A stretch of DNA of 5,331 nt from an uncultured Dermatophilus sp. (GTDB lineage Bacteria > Actinomycetota > Actinomycetes > Actinomycetales > Dermatophilaceae), in NCBI GenBank assembly GCA_945876925.1, contig CAMCQD010000155.1, forward strand, positions 1 to 5,331. Direction: 5' to 3'. Under the pieces are notes generated by a model. That model ran no database searches, had not been told where the DNA came from, and was given only the letters and a program-made list of their open reading frames with translations. Position 1 is the stretch's first letter. The number at the start of each line of letters is the position of its first letter. This document shows positions 1 to 5,062 of this stretch, in pieces. Both the position numbers and the translations under genes were made by a program.

Positions 1-302
1 AGGAAGTCGAAGCCGCCGGCGACCGGCCCAGGCCGTGGGAATTCAGCACCGGCGAGGACGAGCCGGGCGCCGACGGCCCGGCCAGGGCCCTGCGGGCCGA
101 GTACGCCCAGGTCACCATGGCCCTCAAGGCCATCACGCACAGCGGGGACGACGACCTCGTCGCTGCGGCCGCCGAGGCCCTCGGGCAGATGCGGCGCTCG
201 CTGTACCTGCTGCTGGCCGGCCAGGCCGCAGGCACCCGCCCCAGCGGCCAGGACGAGCCCGGCGACGGCGCGGCCCCGGATGCAACGCCGGGCCGCTCGT
301 AA
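1..302 (+). CDS. C-terminal fragment of an unrecognised protein (partial at the 5' end)
   Basis: An open frame runs in from the window edge (first complete codon at position 3) and stops at TAA 300-302, giving the last 99 residues of a protein whose start lies outside. I do not recognise the family. The first 30 or so visible residues are acidic and Gly/Pro-rich and look disordered. Residues about 31-75 are Ala/Leu-rich and should be helical (for example ITHSGDDDLVAAAAEALGQM, then RRSLYLLLAG). The last 25 residues are again Gly/Pro/Asp-rich and low in complexity. No signal peptide, metal site or catalytic motif is visible. An ATG at 117 lies inside the frame, but the frame is open upstream of it, has the same character there and shows no good ribosome binding site, so I treat it as internal. 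The gene converges on the riboflavin operon and need not be related to it. Confidence 0.6.
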   Translation, partial: EVEAAGDRPRPWEFSTGEDEPGADGPARALRAEYAQVTMALKAITHSGDDDLVAAAAEALGQMRRSLYLLLAGQAAGTRPSGQDEPGDGAAPDATPGRS

Positions 303-336
303 CCCCCTGGCCGCACCGGAACCAGGCCGCCGGGGC

Positions 337-381
337 TTGCCGGGACGCCGCCTTACCGGGACGCCGGGGCGTTACCGGGAG
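337..381. repeat. Three short imperfect direct repeats at the convergent gene junction
   Basis: Three near-copies of TTRCCGGGACGCCG lie at 337-350, 353-366 and 372-381 (the last is only the 5' part, TTACCGGGAG). The third copy includes the ribH stop codon (TAA read from 374-372). Just upstream, CCTGG at 306-310 can pair with CCAGG at 322-326 across an 11-base loop. That is a weak stem with no T tract, so a terminator between the two convergent genes is possible but not shown. The 69 bases between the genes hold nothing else I can name. Confidence 0.4.
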
Positions 382-836
382 GCCAGGGCGGCGGCGGTGG
401 CGATGGCGGCCTGGGCGGCTTCGCGGCCCTTGGACTCACTGGATCCGGGAGCGCCGCTGCGGTCGCGGGCCTGCTCGATCGTGTCGCACGTGAGCACGCC
501 GAAACCGACCGGGGTACCCGAATCCAGGCTCACCCGCATGAGGCCGTGGGTCACCCCGGCCGACACATAGTCGAAATGCGGTGTGCCGCCCCGGATCACC
601 GTGCCGAGGGCGACGACCGCGTCAACCCGGCCGGCCACCCGGGCGCACGCCACCGGCAGCTCGAAACTGCCCGGCACCCGGATCACCTCGACCGAGGCGG
701 CCCCCGCCTCGGCGCAGGCCTGGCAGGCCCCGGCGATCAGCGCCGACATGATCTCCTCATGCCAGCTGGCCGCGACGATCGCGACCGACAGCCCCGCTCC
801 GGAGGCTTCCACGTGCGGGGCACCGCTCCCGGCCAT
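372..836 (-). CDS. ribH: 6,7-dimethyl-8-ribityllumazine synthase (lumazine synthase, RibH)
   Basis: RibH condenses 5-amino-6-ribitylamino-uracil with 3,4-dihydroxy-2-butanone 4-phosphate to give the lumazine precursor of riboflavin. It is cytosolic and the family forms pentamers or 60-mers. The 154-residue product is full length. Visible motifs: SWHEEI at 24-29 (W25 stacks on the substrate, as in the mycobacterial enzyme), VPGSFELP at 54-61 with E59, GTVIRGGTPHFDYV at 78-91 with the catalytic H87, PVGFGVLT at 109-116, and EQARDRSG at 121-128 with R126 in the phosphate-binding position, followed by SKGREA at 135-140. The start ATG lies one base after the ribBA stop (TGA-G-ATG) and has a strong ribosome binding site inside the ribBA end. 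It is the last gene of the operon. All key residues are present, so it should be active. The TAA stop lies in a short direct repeat. Confidence 0.97.
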   Translation of the reverse strand: MAGSGAPHVEASGAGLSVAIVAASWHEEIMSALIAGACQACAEAGAASVEVIRVPGSFELPVACARVAGRVDAVVALGTVIRGGTPHFDYVSAGVTHGLMRVSLDSGTPVGFGVLTCDTIEQARDRSGAPGSSESKGREAAQAAIATAAALASR

Positions 837-837
837 C

Positions 838-2151
838 TCAGCGCACCTTCCTCATCGTCCCGGCTGCCCCGGTCATCCCGGCGGCAGCGTCTCCCGGGTG
901 CCCGTCCAGACCGGGCACCTCATGCCCCAGGCGGACTGCCTTGGTCCGCAGGTAGGGCTCGTTCTCCGGAGTGACCGGGGTGCCCACCGGCACCGTGCCG
1001 CTCACCCGCAGGCCCCCGGCCGTCAGCGCGGCCGCCTTGGCGGGGTTGCCGGTGAGCAGCACCAGCTCACTGATTCCCAGATCGGTGAGGATGGCCACGG
1101 CTGCACCGTACTCGCGGGCGTCGACCGGCAGGCCCAGGTGAGTCTGCGCGTCGACCGTGTCCGCGCCCTCGTCCTGCAGGGCGTAGGCGGCCAGCTTGGC
1201 CAGCAGGCCCACGCCGCGGCCCTCGTGCCCGCGCAGGTAGACCACCACCCCGCCGCGGCTGGCGATGAGGGCCAGCGCCCGGTCGAGCTGGGGACCGCAG
1301 TCGCAGCGCCGCGAGCCGAACGTGTCCCCGGTGAGGCATTCGGAGTGCACCCGCACCAGCGGAGCCGCCCCGTCTGCCGGGCGCACCCCGCGCGGGCTGA
1401 CCAGGGCAACGTGCTCGGCGCCGGTGACCTCGTCGCGGTACCCGACGATCCCGAACCGGCCATGCGCGGTCGGCAGCACGGTCCGCACCTGGGGCACCAC
1501 CCGGTCATAGCGGCGCCGGTACCCGGCCAGGGCGGCGATGGTGATGACCGGCAGGTCCTGCTCGCGCCCCAGTGCCTGCACGGCCGCGGTGCGCATCATC
1601 TCACCGTCGTCGTGCACCAGCTCGCCGATCACCCCGACCGGGGGCAGCCCGGCCAGGCGGCACAGGTCCACCGCGGCCTCGGTGTGCCCGGGGCGTTCCA
1701 GCACTCCCCCGGGCCGCGCGCGCAACGGCACCACATGCCCCGGGCGGCGGAAATCGCCCGGCCCGGCTGCGGGGTCGGCGAGCAGCCGGGCCGTGCGGGC
1801 GCGGTCGCTGGCACTGATGCCGGTGGTGATCCCCTCGGCAGCGTCCACCGTCACCGTATAGGCGGTGCGGCGCGGATCCTGGCTGTCAGCCACCATGAGC
1901 GGCAGGTCGAGGGCGTCGGCGCGGGCCTCGATCATCGGGGCGCACAGGTACCCCGAGGTGTGCCGCACCGCCCAGCCGCACCACTGCGCGGTGAGGGTGG
2001 CGGCGGCCAGCACGGCGTCGCCCTCGTTCTCCCGGTCGGCGTCGTCGAGCACGAGCACGGGCCGGCCCGCCCGCAGCGCCGCCAGCGCCTCCGGGATGGA
2101 CGCGAACCCGTCCGGGGCCTGCTGCCCGCCGGGCGGTGAGGCCGCCATCAT
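838..2151 (-). CDS. ribBA: Bifunctional 3,4-dihydroxy-2-butanone 4-phosphate synthase / GTP cyclohydrolase II (RibBA)
   Basis: This 437-residue fusion supplies both first steps of riboflavin synthesis in the cytosol. The RibB domain (about 13-212) converts ribulose 5-phosphate. It shows DDADRENEGD at 36-45 (R40, E41, E43, D45), RHTSGYLC at 63-70, RPGHTEAAVDL at 153-163 with metal ligand H156, and E177. The RibA domain (about 222-412) opens the GTP ring. It shows VRVHSECLTGD at 266-276, zinc cysteines C272, C283 and C285 (RRCDCG), RGHEGRGVGLLAKL at 307-320, DADTV-type and VDAR segments with R346 in the nucleophile position, and TPENEPYLRTK at 394-404. Both active sites look intact. The frame is open upstream to 2601, but that would overlap ribM almost completely. 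The twin ATG at 2151 and 2148 overlaps the ribM TGA and fits the family's N-terminus. The Shine-Dalgarno match there is weak (GGGAACGGG), so translation may depend on coupling to ribM. Confidence 0.96.
   Translation of the reverse strand: MMAASPPGGQQAPDGFASIPEALAALRAGRPVLVLDDADRENEGDAVLAAATLTAQWCGWAVRHTSGYLCAPMIEARADALDLPLMVADSQDPRRTAYTVTVDAAEGITTGISASDRARTARLLADPAAGPGDFRRPGHVVPLRARPGGVLERPGHTEAAVDLCRLAGLPPVGVIGELVHDDGEMMRTAAVQALGREQDLPVITIAALAGYRRRYDRVVPQVRTVLPTAHGRFGIVGYRDEVTGAEHVALVSPRGVRPADGAAPLVRVHSECLTGDTFGSRRCDCGPQLDRALALIASRGGVVVYLRGHEGRGVGLLAKLAAYALQDEGADTVDAQTHLGLPVDAREYGAAVAILTDLGISELVLLTGNPAKAAALTAGGLRVSGTVPVGTPVTPENEPYLRTKAVRLGHEVPGLDGHPGDAAAGMTGAAGTMRKVR
846..853 (-). promoter_or_regulatory. 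Strong ribosome binding site of ribH
   Basis: Read on the minus strand this is GAGGAAGG, nine bases before the ribH ATG and located within the last codons of ribBA. It supports the ATG at 836 as the start and allows ribH to be translated at a high rate within the coupled operon. Confidence 0.75.
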
Positions 2152-2876
2152 GCCCGTACCCGTTCCCGTGCCCCGGCCGCCGGTGACGGGACCTGGCCCG
2201 CGCCGCCCCCGGCGCGCACGGCCCGCAGCCACACGGTGAGCCCGGCCACGACGAAACCGCCATAGACGAGGTACAGCACCGCCGACGGGTAGTACTCGCT
2301 GTGCCACAGCAGCGGCACCCCGACGAGGTCGACCGCGATCCACACGAGCCAGAAATCGACCCAGCCGCGGGCCATCGCATAGGTCGCCATGATCGAACCG
2401 GTGAAGATCCACGCATCGGCCCAGTAGTACCAGCGCGGCGCCGCCCAGCCAGCTCCGACCGCAGCGAACGCGAACTGGATGACGATCACCCCGGCCGCCC
2501 ACGCCGCCAGGTAGCCGGCCCGTTCGCCCCGGGTGGCCCAGCGGGGCGTGATGGCCGGCTCCTGGCGTCCCTTGCCGGCCGCGGCGCGCCGCCAGCGCCA
2601 CCAGCCGTAGCCGCTCACGGCGATGAAGAACACCTGCCGGAAGGCCTGCCCGAACAGCGGGTGCCGCCCGTCCTCCAGGCCGATCGCGGTGCCGAAGAAC
2701 ACCGTGAACAAGATGACGTTGCCGAGGATCCCGATGGGCCAGGCCCAGACCCGGCGCCGCAGCCCCCCGATGGCCGAGGCCAGCCCGAAGACGTTGCCGA
2801 TGATCTCGCGCCAGGACAACGGGTGCCCGGCGATGGTCAGGTGCGCGTCATACACCGAGCTGAGCAGGTCGTTCAC
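2148..2876 (-). CDS. ribM: PnuC-family membrane transporter, probably the riboflavin facilitator RibM (PnuX)
   Basis: A 242-residue hydrophobic protein with about seven membrane segments (roughly residues 22-40, 43-64, 73-93, 119-142, 147-169, 172-190 and 196-217). It has the PnuC-family hallmarks: an N-terminal WAWPIGILGNV at 44-54, a GYGWWRW at 89-95 after the third segment, RWYYWADAWIFTGSIMATY at 148-166, and WLVWIAVDLVGVPLL at 176-190 followed by LYLVYGG at 201-207. PnuC proteins move vitamin substrates by facilitated diffusion, driven by phosphorylation inside the cell. A homologue in the same type of FMN-riboswitch operon of Streptomyces and Corynebacterium (RibM/PnuX) carries riboflavin. 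Its place between ribE and ribBA favours riboflavin here over nicotinamide riboside, but that is inference. The start is GTG at 2876, overlapping the ribE stop as GTGA, with a good ribosome binding site. The C-terminal 20 residues are a Gly/Ala/Arg-rich cytoplasmic tail. Confidence 0.88.
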   Translation of the reverse strand: MNDLLSSVYDAHLTIAGHPLSWREIIGNVFGLASAIGGLRRRVWAWPIGILGNVILFTVFFGTAIGLEDGRHPLFGQAFRQVFFIAVSGYGWWRWRRAAAGKGRQEPAITPRWATRGERAGYLAAWAAGVIVIQFAFAAVGAGWAAPRWYYWADAWIFTGSIMATYAMARGWVDFWLVWIAVDLVGVPLLWHSEYYPSAVLYLVYGGFVVAGLTVWLRAVRAGGGAGQVPSPAAGARERVRA

Positions 2877-3472
2877 CGGTTCTCCTCCGGGGTGAGCAGG
2901 CGCTCGGCGTATTTAGCCAGCACATCGACCTCGAGGTTGACCGCGGCTCCCTCGGGCGCGGTGCCCAGCGTGGTCCGGGCCAGGGTGGCCGGGATGAGGC
3001 TGACCTGCAGCCCGCCGGGGGTGAGCGCGCTGATCGTCAGCGAGATCCCGTCGATCGCGACGGAGCCCTTCTCGGCCAGGTACCGGCGCAGCGGTGCGGG
3101 CACGGCGATGGTGACCACCTCCCAGCGGTCCCCCGGTTCGCGCGCGGTGATGACGCCGGTGCCGTCCACGTGCCCCTGGACGATGTGCCCGCCGAAGCGG
3201 CCGCAGGCCGGCATGGCCCGCTCGAGGTTAACGCGGGCGCCCGGCGCGATGCCTGCCAGCGAGGTCCGCGCGAGGGTCTCGGCCATGACGTCGGCGGTGA
3301 ACTCCCCTCCGGCGCACTCCACCACGGTGAGGCAGACCCCGGAGACGGCGATCGAGTCGCCCGGGGCGGTCCCGGTGGTCACTTCGGGCCCCCGGATGCG
3401 TAACACGGCCGAGTCCGGGCCTGCTTCCACGGCGGTGACGACGCCGATCTCCTCAACGATGCCGGTGAACAT
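2873..3472 (-). CDS. ribE: Riboflavin synthase, alpha subunit (RibE, called RibC or RibB in some species)
   Basis: This enzyme dismutates two molecules of 6,7-dimethyl-8-ribityllumazine into riboflavin and the pyrimidine precursor; it works as a cytosolic homotrimer. The 199 residues match the usual length and show two tandem lumazine-binding domains (about 1-91 and 92-189). It begins with the diagnostic MFTGIVEEIG. Domain 1 has AVSGVCLTVVE at 42-52, with C47 in the position of the conserved catalytic-site cysteine. Domain 2 has GGHIVQGHVDGTG at 94-106 (H96, H101) and AIDGISLTI at 139-147 (S144), and it ends in NLEVDVLAKYAERL at 179-192. The ATG shares its A with the last base of the ribD stop (TGATG). 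AGGAGA at 3477-3482 is the ribosome binding site, four bases upstream. The end overlaps ribM by four bases. Nothing is missing; I expect an active enzyme. Confidence 0.97.
   Translation of the reverse strand: MFTGIVEEIGVVTAVEAGPDSAVLRIRGPEVTTGTAPGDSIAVSGVCLTVVECAGGEFTADVMAETLARTSLAGIAPGARVNLERAMPACGRFGGHIVQGHVDGTGVITAREPGDRWEVVTIAVPAPLRRYLAEKGSVAIDGISLTISALTPGGLQVSLIPATLARTTLGTAPEGAAVNLEVDVLAKYAERLLTPEENR
2881..2888 (-). promoter_or_regulatory. Ribosome binding site deciding the GTG start of ribM
   Basis: The minus strand reads GGAGGAGA here, inside the last codons of ribE. The GGAGG core is seven bases before the GTG at 2876. No other start codon nearby has a comparable site, so it fixes the GTG as the ribM start. 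Confidence 0.7.
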
Positions 3473-4608
3473 CAGCTCTCCTGGGACTGGCGCACTGGGT
3501 GCGGGTGAAGTGGTTCTGGTGGTTCTGGCGGCCCGGGGCGCAGCACGAGCCGGGCGTCGTCGCCGATCCGGTCGAGCCGGGCCAGGCCGAAGCGGGCAAT
3601 CTGGCCGATGGTGCCGATGCCGAGATCAGCGACGGCTCCCGGGCCGGCGCCGAGCAGGGCCGGGGCCACGTAGGCGACGATCTCGTCGACCAGCCCGGCC
3701 CGCAGGAACGCGGCCGCCAGCGTGGGGCCGCCTTCGAGCCACAGGTGGCGGATCTCCCGGTCGTGCAGCCGGGCGAGCACCTCGCCCGGGTCATGCGTGC
3801 GCAGGTGCAGCGCGGGCGCGGCCCCATCGCCGGAGCGCAGCACGCGGGCACCGGGCGGCAGGTCCCGGCGTCCCACGACGACCCGCAGGGGCTGGCTGGG
3901 CAGGGGCTCCCCGGTCGCGGCGCGCACGGTCAGGGCGGGGTCGTCGGCCCAGACGGTGCCGGTGCCCACGGCGATGGCCCCGGCGCTGGCGCGCAGGCGG
4001 TGCACGTCGGCGCGGGCGAGCGGGCCGGTGATCCACTGGCTGGTGCCGTCCGCCGCGGCGCACCGGCCATCCAGGGTGGCCGCGAACTTCCACGTGACGA
4101 AGGGACGCCCCGTAGTCACGCCATGCTCCCAGTAGCGGACGAGCTCACCTGCGGCCGTGTTGATCTCAGCCAGCAGCGGGGAGGCGGCCGGGGAGGAGCC
4201 GGGCAGCCCGGCCGCAGCTGAGGCCACGACGACCTCAGCTCCGGCGGCGCGCAGCAGCTCGGCACCGCCGCCGGCCCGCGGGCTGGGGTCGCGGCGGGCG
4301 ATGACGACCCGGGCGATCCGGGCCTCGATGAGGGCGAGCACGCACGGGCCCGTCCTGCCGGTGTGAGCGCAGGGCTCCAGCGTCACATAGGCGGTGCCCC
4401 CGGCCACATTGCGGCCGTTCGCGGCGGCGTCGGCCAGGGCAGCCAGCTCGGCGTGCGGGGTTCCGGCGCCGCGGTGGAAGCCCGCCCCGGCGATCCGCCC
4501 GTCCGCGGTGGCGATTACCGCGCCCACGCGCGGGTTCGGGTCGGCTTGCGGCCCGAGCGCGGCAAGGTCGAGCGCGGATCGGAGGCACTCGAGGTCGAAA
4601 TCGTCCAT
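3472..4608 (-). CDS. ribD: Bifunctional diaminohydroxyphosphoribosylaminopyrimidine deaminase / 5-amino-6-(5-phosphoribosylamino)uracil reductase (RibD)
   Basis: RibD carries out steps two and three of the GTP branch: hydrolytic deamination, then NADPH-dependent reduction of the ribosyl group. The 378-residue product has an N-terminal cytidine-deaminase-like domain (about 1-145) with the zinc site PHAELAAL at 51-58 (H52, E54) and TLEPCAHTGRTGPC at 76-89 (C80, C89). The C-terminal reductase domain (about 168-357) shows RPFVTWKFAATLDGR at 168-182 (K174, D180), SQWITG at 190-195, AVGTGTVWADDPALTVR at 213-229 and LWLEGGPTLAAAFL at 289-302. I chose ATG 4608 because it starts just before the family's N-terminus and follows a GGGAGAG site. 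The frame is open to a GTG at 4704, but that lies in the riboswitch. The last 20 residues form an unusual Pro-rich tail encoded in part by a 9-base tandem repeat. It is the first gene of the operon. Confidence 0.96.
   Translation of the reverse strand: MDDFDLECLRSALDLAALGPQADPNPRVGAVIATADGRIAGAGFHRGAGTPHAELAALADAAANGRNVAGGTAYVTLEPCAHTGRTGPCVLALIEARIARVVIARRDPSPRAGGGAELLRAAGAEVVVASAAAGLPGSSPAASPLLAEINTAAGELVRYWEHGVTTGRPFVTWKFAATLDGRCAAADGTSQWITGPLARADVHRLRASAGAIAVGTGTVWADDPALTVRAATGEPLPSQPLRVVVGRRDLPPGARVLRSGDGAAPALHLRTHDPGEVLARLHDREIRHLWLEGGPTLAAAFLRAGLVDEIVAYVAPALLGAGPGAVADLGIGTIGQIARFGLARLDRIGDDARLVLRPGPPEPPEPLHPHPVRQSQES
3511..3528. repeat. Tandem 9-base duplication in the 3' end of ribD
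   Basis: TGGTTCTGG occurs twice in direct succession on the plus strand (3511-3519 and 3520-3528). On the coding strand it gives the PEPPEP part of the Pro-rich RibD tail. The stretch uses GAA and CCA codons, less GC-rich than the surroundings, which suggests a recent local duplication in a region under little constraint. Confidence 0.6.
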
Positions 4609-4703
4609 CCACTCTCCCGGCAGCCGGTTCAGCAGCTCCGGGAGGGGCGGCGACGGCGGCGCGCCGCGCAGCACCGCCAGCCGGCACGGACGCCGGCGCC
4701 GCA
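4609..4703 (-). promoter_or_regulatory. Leader between riboswitch and ribD: probable translational expression platform
   Basis: These 95 bases separate the aptamer from the ribD start. The ribD Shine-Dalgarno site (GGGAGAG, 4618-4612) lies in CCGGGAG (4620-4614), which is perfectly complementary to CTCCCGG (4644-4638). The 7-bp stem can continue with AGC/GCT past one bulged base, enough to mask the site. The same CCTCCC arm (4645-4640) is also complementary to GGGAGG at 4715-4710, the 3' edge of the aptamer. This is the layout of an RNA that exposes the site without FMN and hides it with FMN. A second hairpin, GCCGGC-GTCCGT-GCCGGC, occupies 4697-4680, and a 12-base palindrome lies at 4656-4667. 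No U tract follows any stem, so a translational rather than a terminator mechanism fits better. The pairings were seen by eye; no folding was run. Confidence 0.65.
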
Positions 4704-4854
4704 CGTGCGCCTCCCATCCGGGCTTTCACCGTCGGTCCTGGACTTTCACCAGGTCAGCCAGGTACGCGAAGCGGCACCTGAGGTCCGGCACCGCCGCGCA
4801 CCCGGGTCGCGGACTATCACCGCCGGCTCGGACTTTCACCGACCCCGGAGCACG
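4704..4854 (-). ncRNA. FMN riboswitch (RFN element)
   Basis: The minus strand carries the RFN core in the right order. CTCCGGGGTCGGTGAAAG lies at 4850-4833. It is followed by GAGCCGGCGG (4829-4820) and TGATAGTCCGCGACCC (4819-4804), which are the P2/P3 blocks. A variable arm follows (about 4803-4755). The P5/P6 blocks are ACCTGGTGAAAGTCC (4753-4739), GGACCGACGGTGAAAG (4738-4723) and CCCGGATGGGAG (4722-4711). The closing stem P1 pairs CGTGC (4854-4850) with GCACG (4708-4704), then one mismatch and CC (4848-4847) with GG (4711-4710). FMN binding should stabilise P1 and repress the riboflavin genes that start 95 bases downstream. One usually conserved U in the P6 loop region is a C here (4722). 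Confidence 0.95.
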
Positions 4855-4864
4855 TACAGCGCCC

Positions 4865-4895
4865 AGTATGCCACCGCCCCGCACGGCCACGGCGC
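4865..4895 (-). promoter_or_regulatory. Candidate promoter of the rib operon
   Basis: CATACT on the minus strand (4870-4865) matches the -10 consensus TATACT at five of six positions, in DNA otherwise almost without A/T runs. Transcription would start near 4857-4859, a few bases before the first stem of the riboswitch, which is where it is expected. No convincing -35 hexamer lies 16-18 bases upstream; such poor -35 boxes are common in actinobacteria. This is a reasoned guess only. Confidence 0.4.
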
Positions 4896-4926
4896 GGTAG
4901 TCCGGCAGCAGCCAGCGACGCTCCCC

Positions 4927-4943
4927 CCGGCACGGCCTGCCGG
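4927..4943 (-). terminator. Short GC hairpin after the kinase reading frame, possible terminator
   Basis: CCGGCA and TGCCGG form a perfect 6-bp stem with a 5-base loop. The stem starts directly after the TGA at 4946-4944 that closes the restored kinase frame. The following bases are GGGGGG, not a U tract, so classical intrinsic termination is not supported; it may be a weak GC-type terminator or only 3'-end structure. The position right after the restored stop is the main argument. Confidence 0.3.
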
Positions 4944-5062
4944 TCAGGGGGCAGCAGGCGGGCGCACCCGGGCCAGCCACGACCTGGCCCCTTCCTGCCT
5001 CACCCGCGCAGCAGCGGCCTGGCAGGCGGCCCGGACCGCCGCGGCCCTGTGCGCGGGCGTCA
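4944..5062 (-). pseudogene. Out-of-frame C-terminal tail of the PfkB kinase
   Basis: In the frame one base back from the kinase frame, the minus strand reads VTPAHRAAAVRAACQAAAAR and then VRQEGARSWLARVRPPAAP before TGA at 4946-4944. This looks like the last helices of a PfkB kinase, in which an Ala-rich helix is followed by a 'V-x-x-x-GA-R-x-WL' type ending. Adding one C to the CCCC run at 5073-5070 would join the frames as ALATGAAPRTVTPAHR and give a kinase of normal C-terminal length. The tail is therefore probably a real part of the kinase gene, disconnected by a one-base deletion or a base-calling error in a homopolymer. Confidence 0.65.

Noticed and set aside
117..302. A separate 61-residue protein starting at ATG 117
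   Set aside because: The same frame is open to the window edge with similar composition, and no good ribosome binding site precedes the ATG; it is more likely the end of a larger gene.
583..2139. 518-codon plus-strand open frame opposite ribBA and ribH
   Set aside because: It is a shadow of the coding strand in very GC-rich DNA: low-complexity Gln/His/Arg/Pro composition, no recognisable motif, and fully antisense to two clear enzymes.
2152..2601. N-terminal extension of ribBA up to 2601
   Set aside because: It would lie entirely inside ribM, is Arg/Gly-rich and precedes the normal RibB N-terminus; the twin ATG at 2151/2148 is a better start.
2301..4031. 576-codon plus-strand open frame opposite ribM, ribE and ribD
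   Set aside because: Same reasoning: antisense to three conserved genes, with Arg/Gly-rich runs and no domain features.
4656..4667. 12-base perfect palindrome as an operator
   Set aside because: It is built only of G and C in a GC-rich leader, where such palindromes arise by chance, and it lies in a riboswitch-controlled leader that needs no repressor site.
4609..4704. Longer ribD starting at GTG 4704 (32 extra N-terminal residues)
   Set aside because: The GTG lies in the closing stem of the FMN riboswitch, the extra residues are Arg/Pro-rich and unlike RibD, and ATG 4608 has its own ribosome binding site.
4726..4980. 84-codon minus-strand open frame over the riboswitch
   Set aside because: Most of it translates the conserved RFN RNA blocks; conservation there is explained by RNA structure, and the rest is the kinase tail in another frame.
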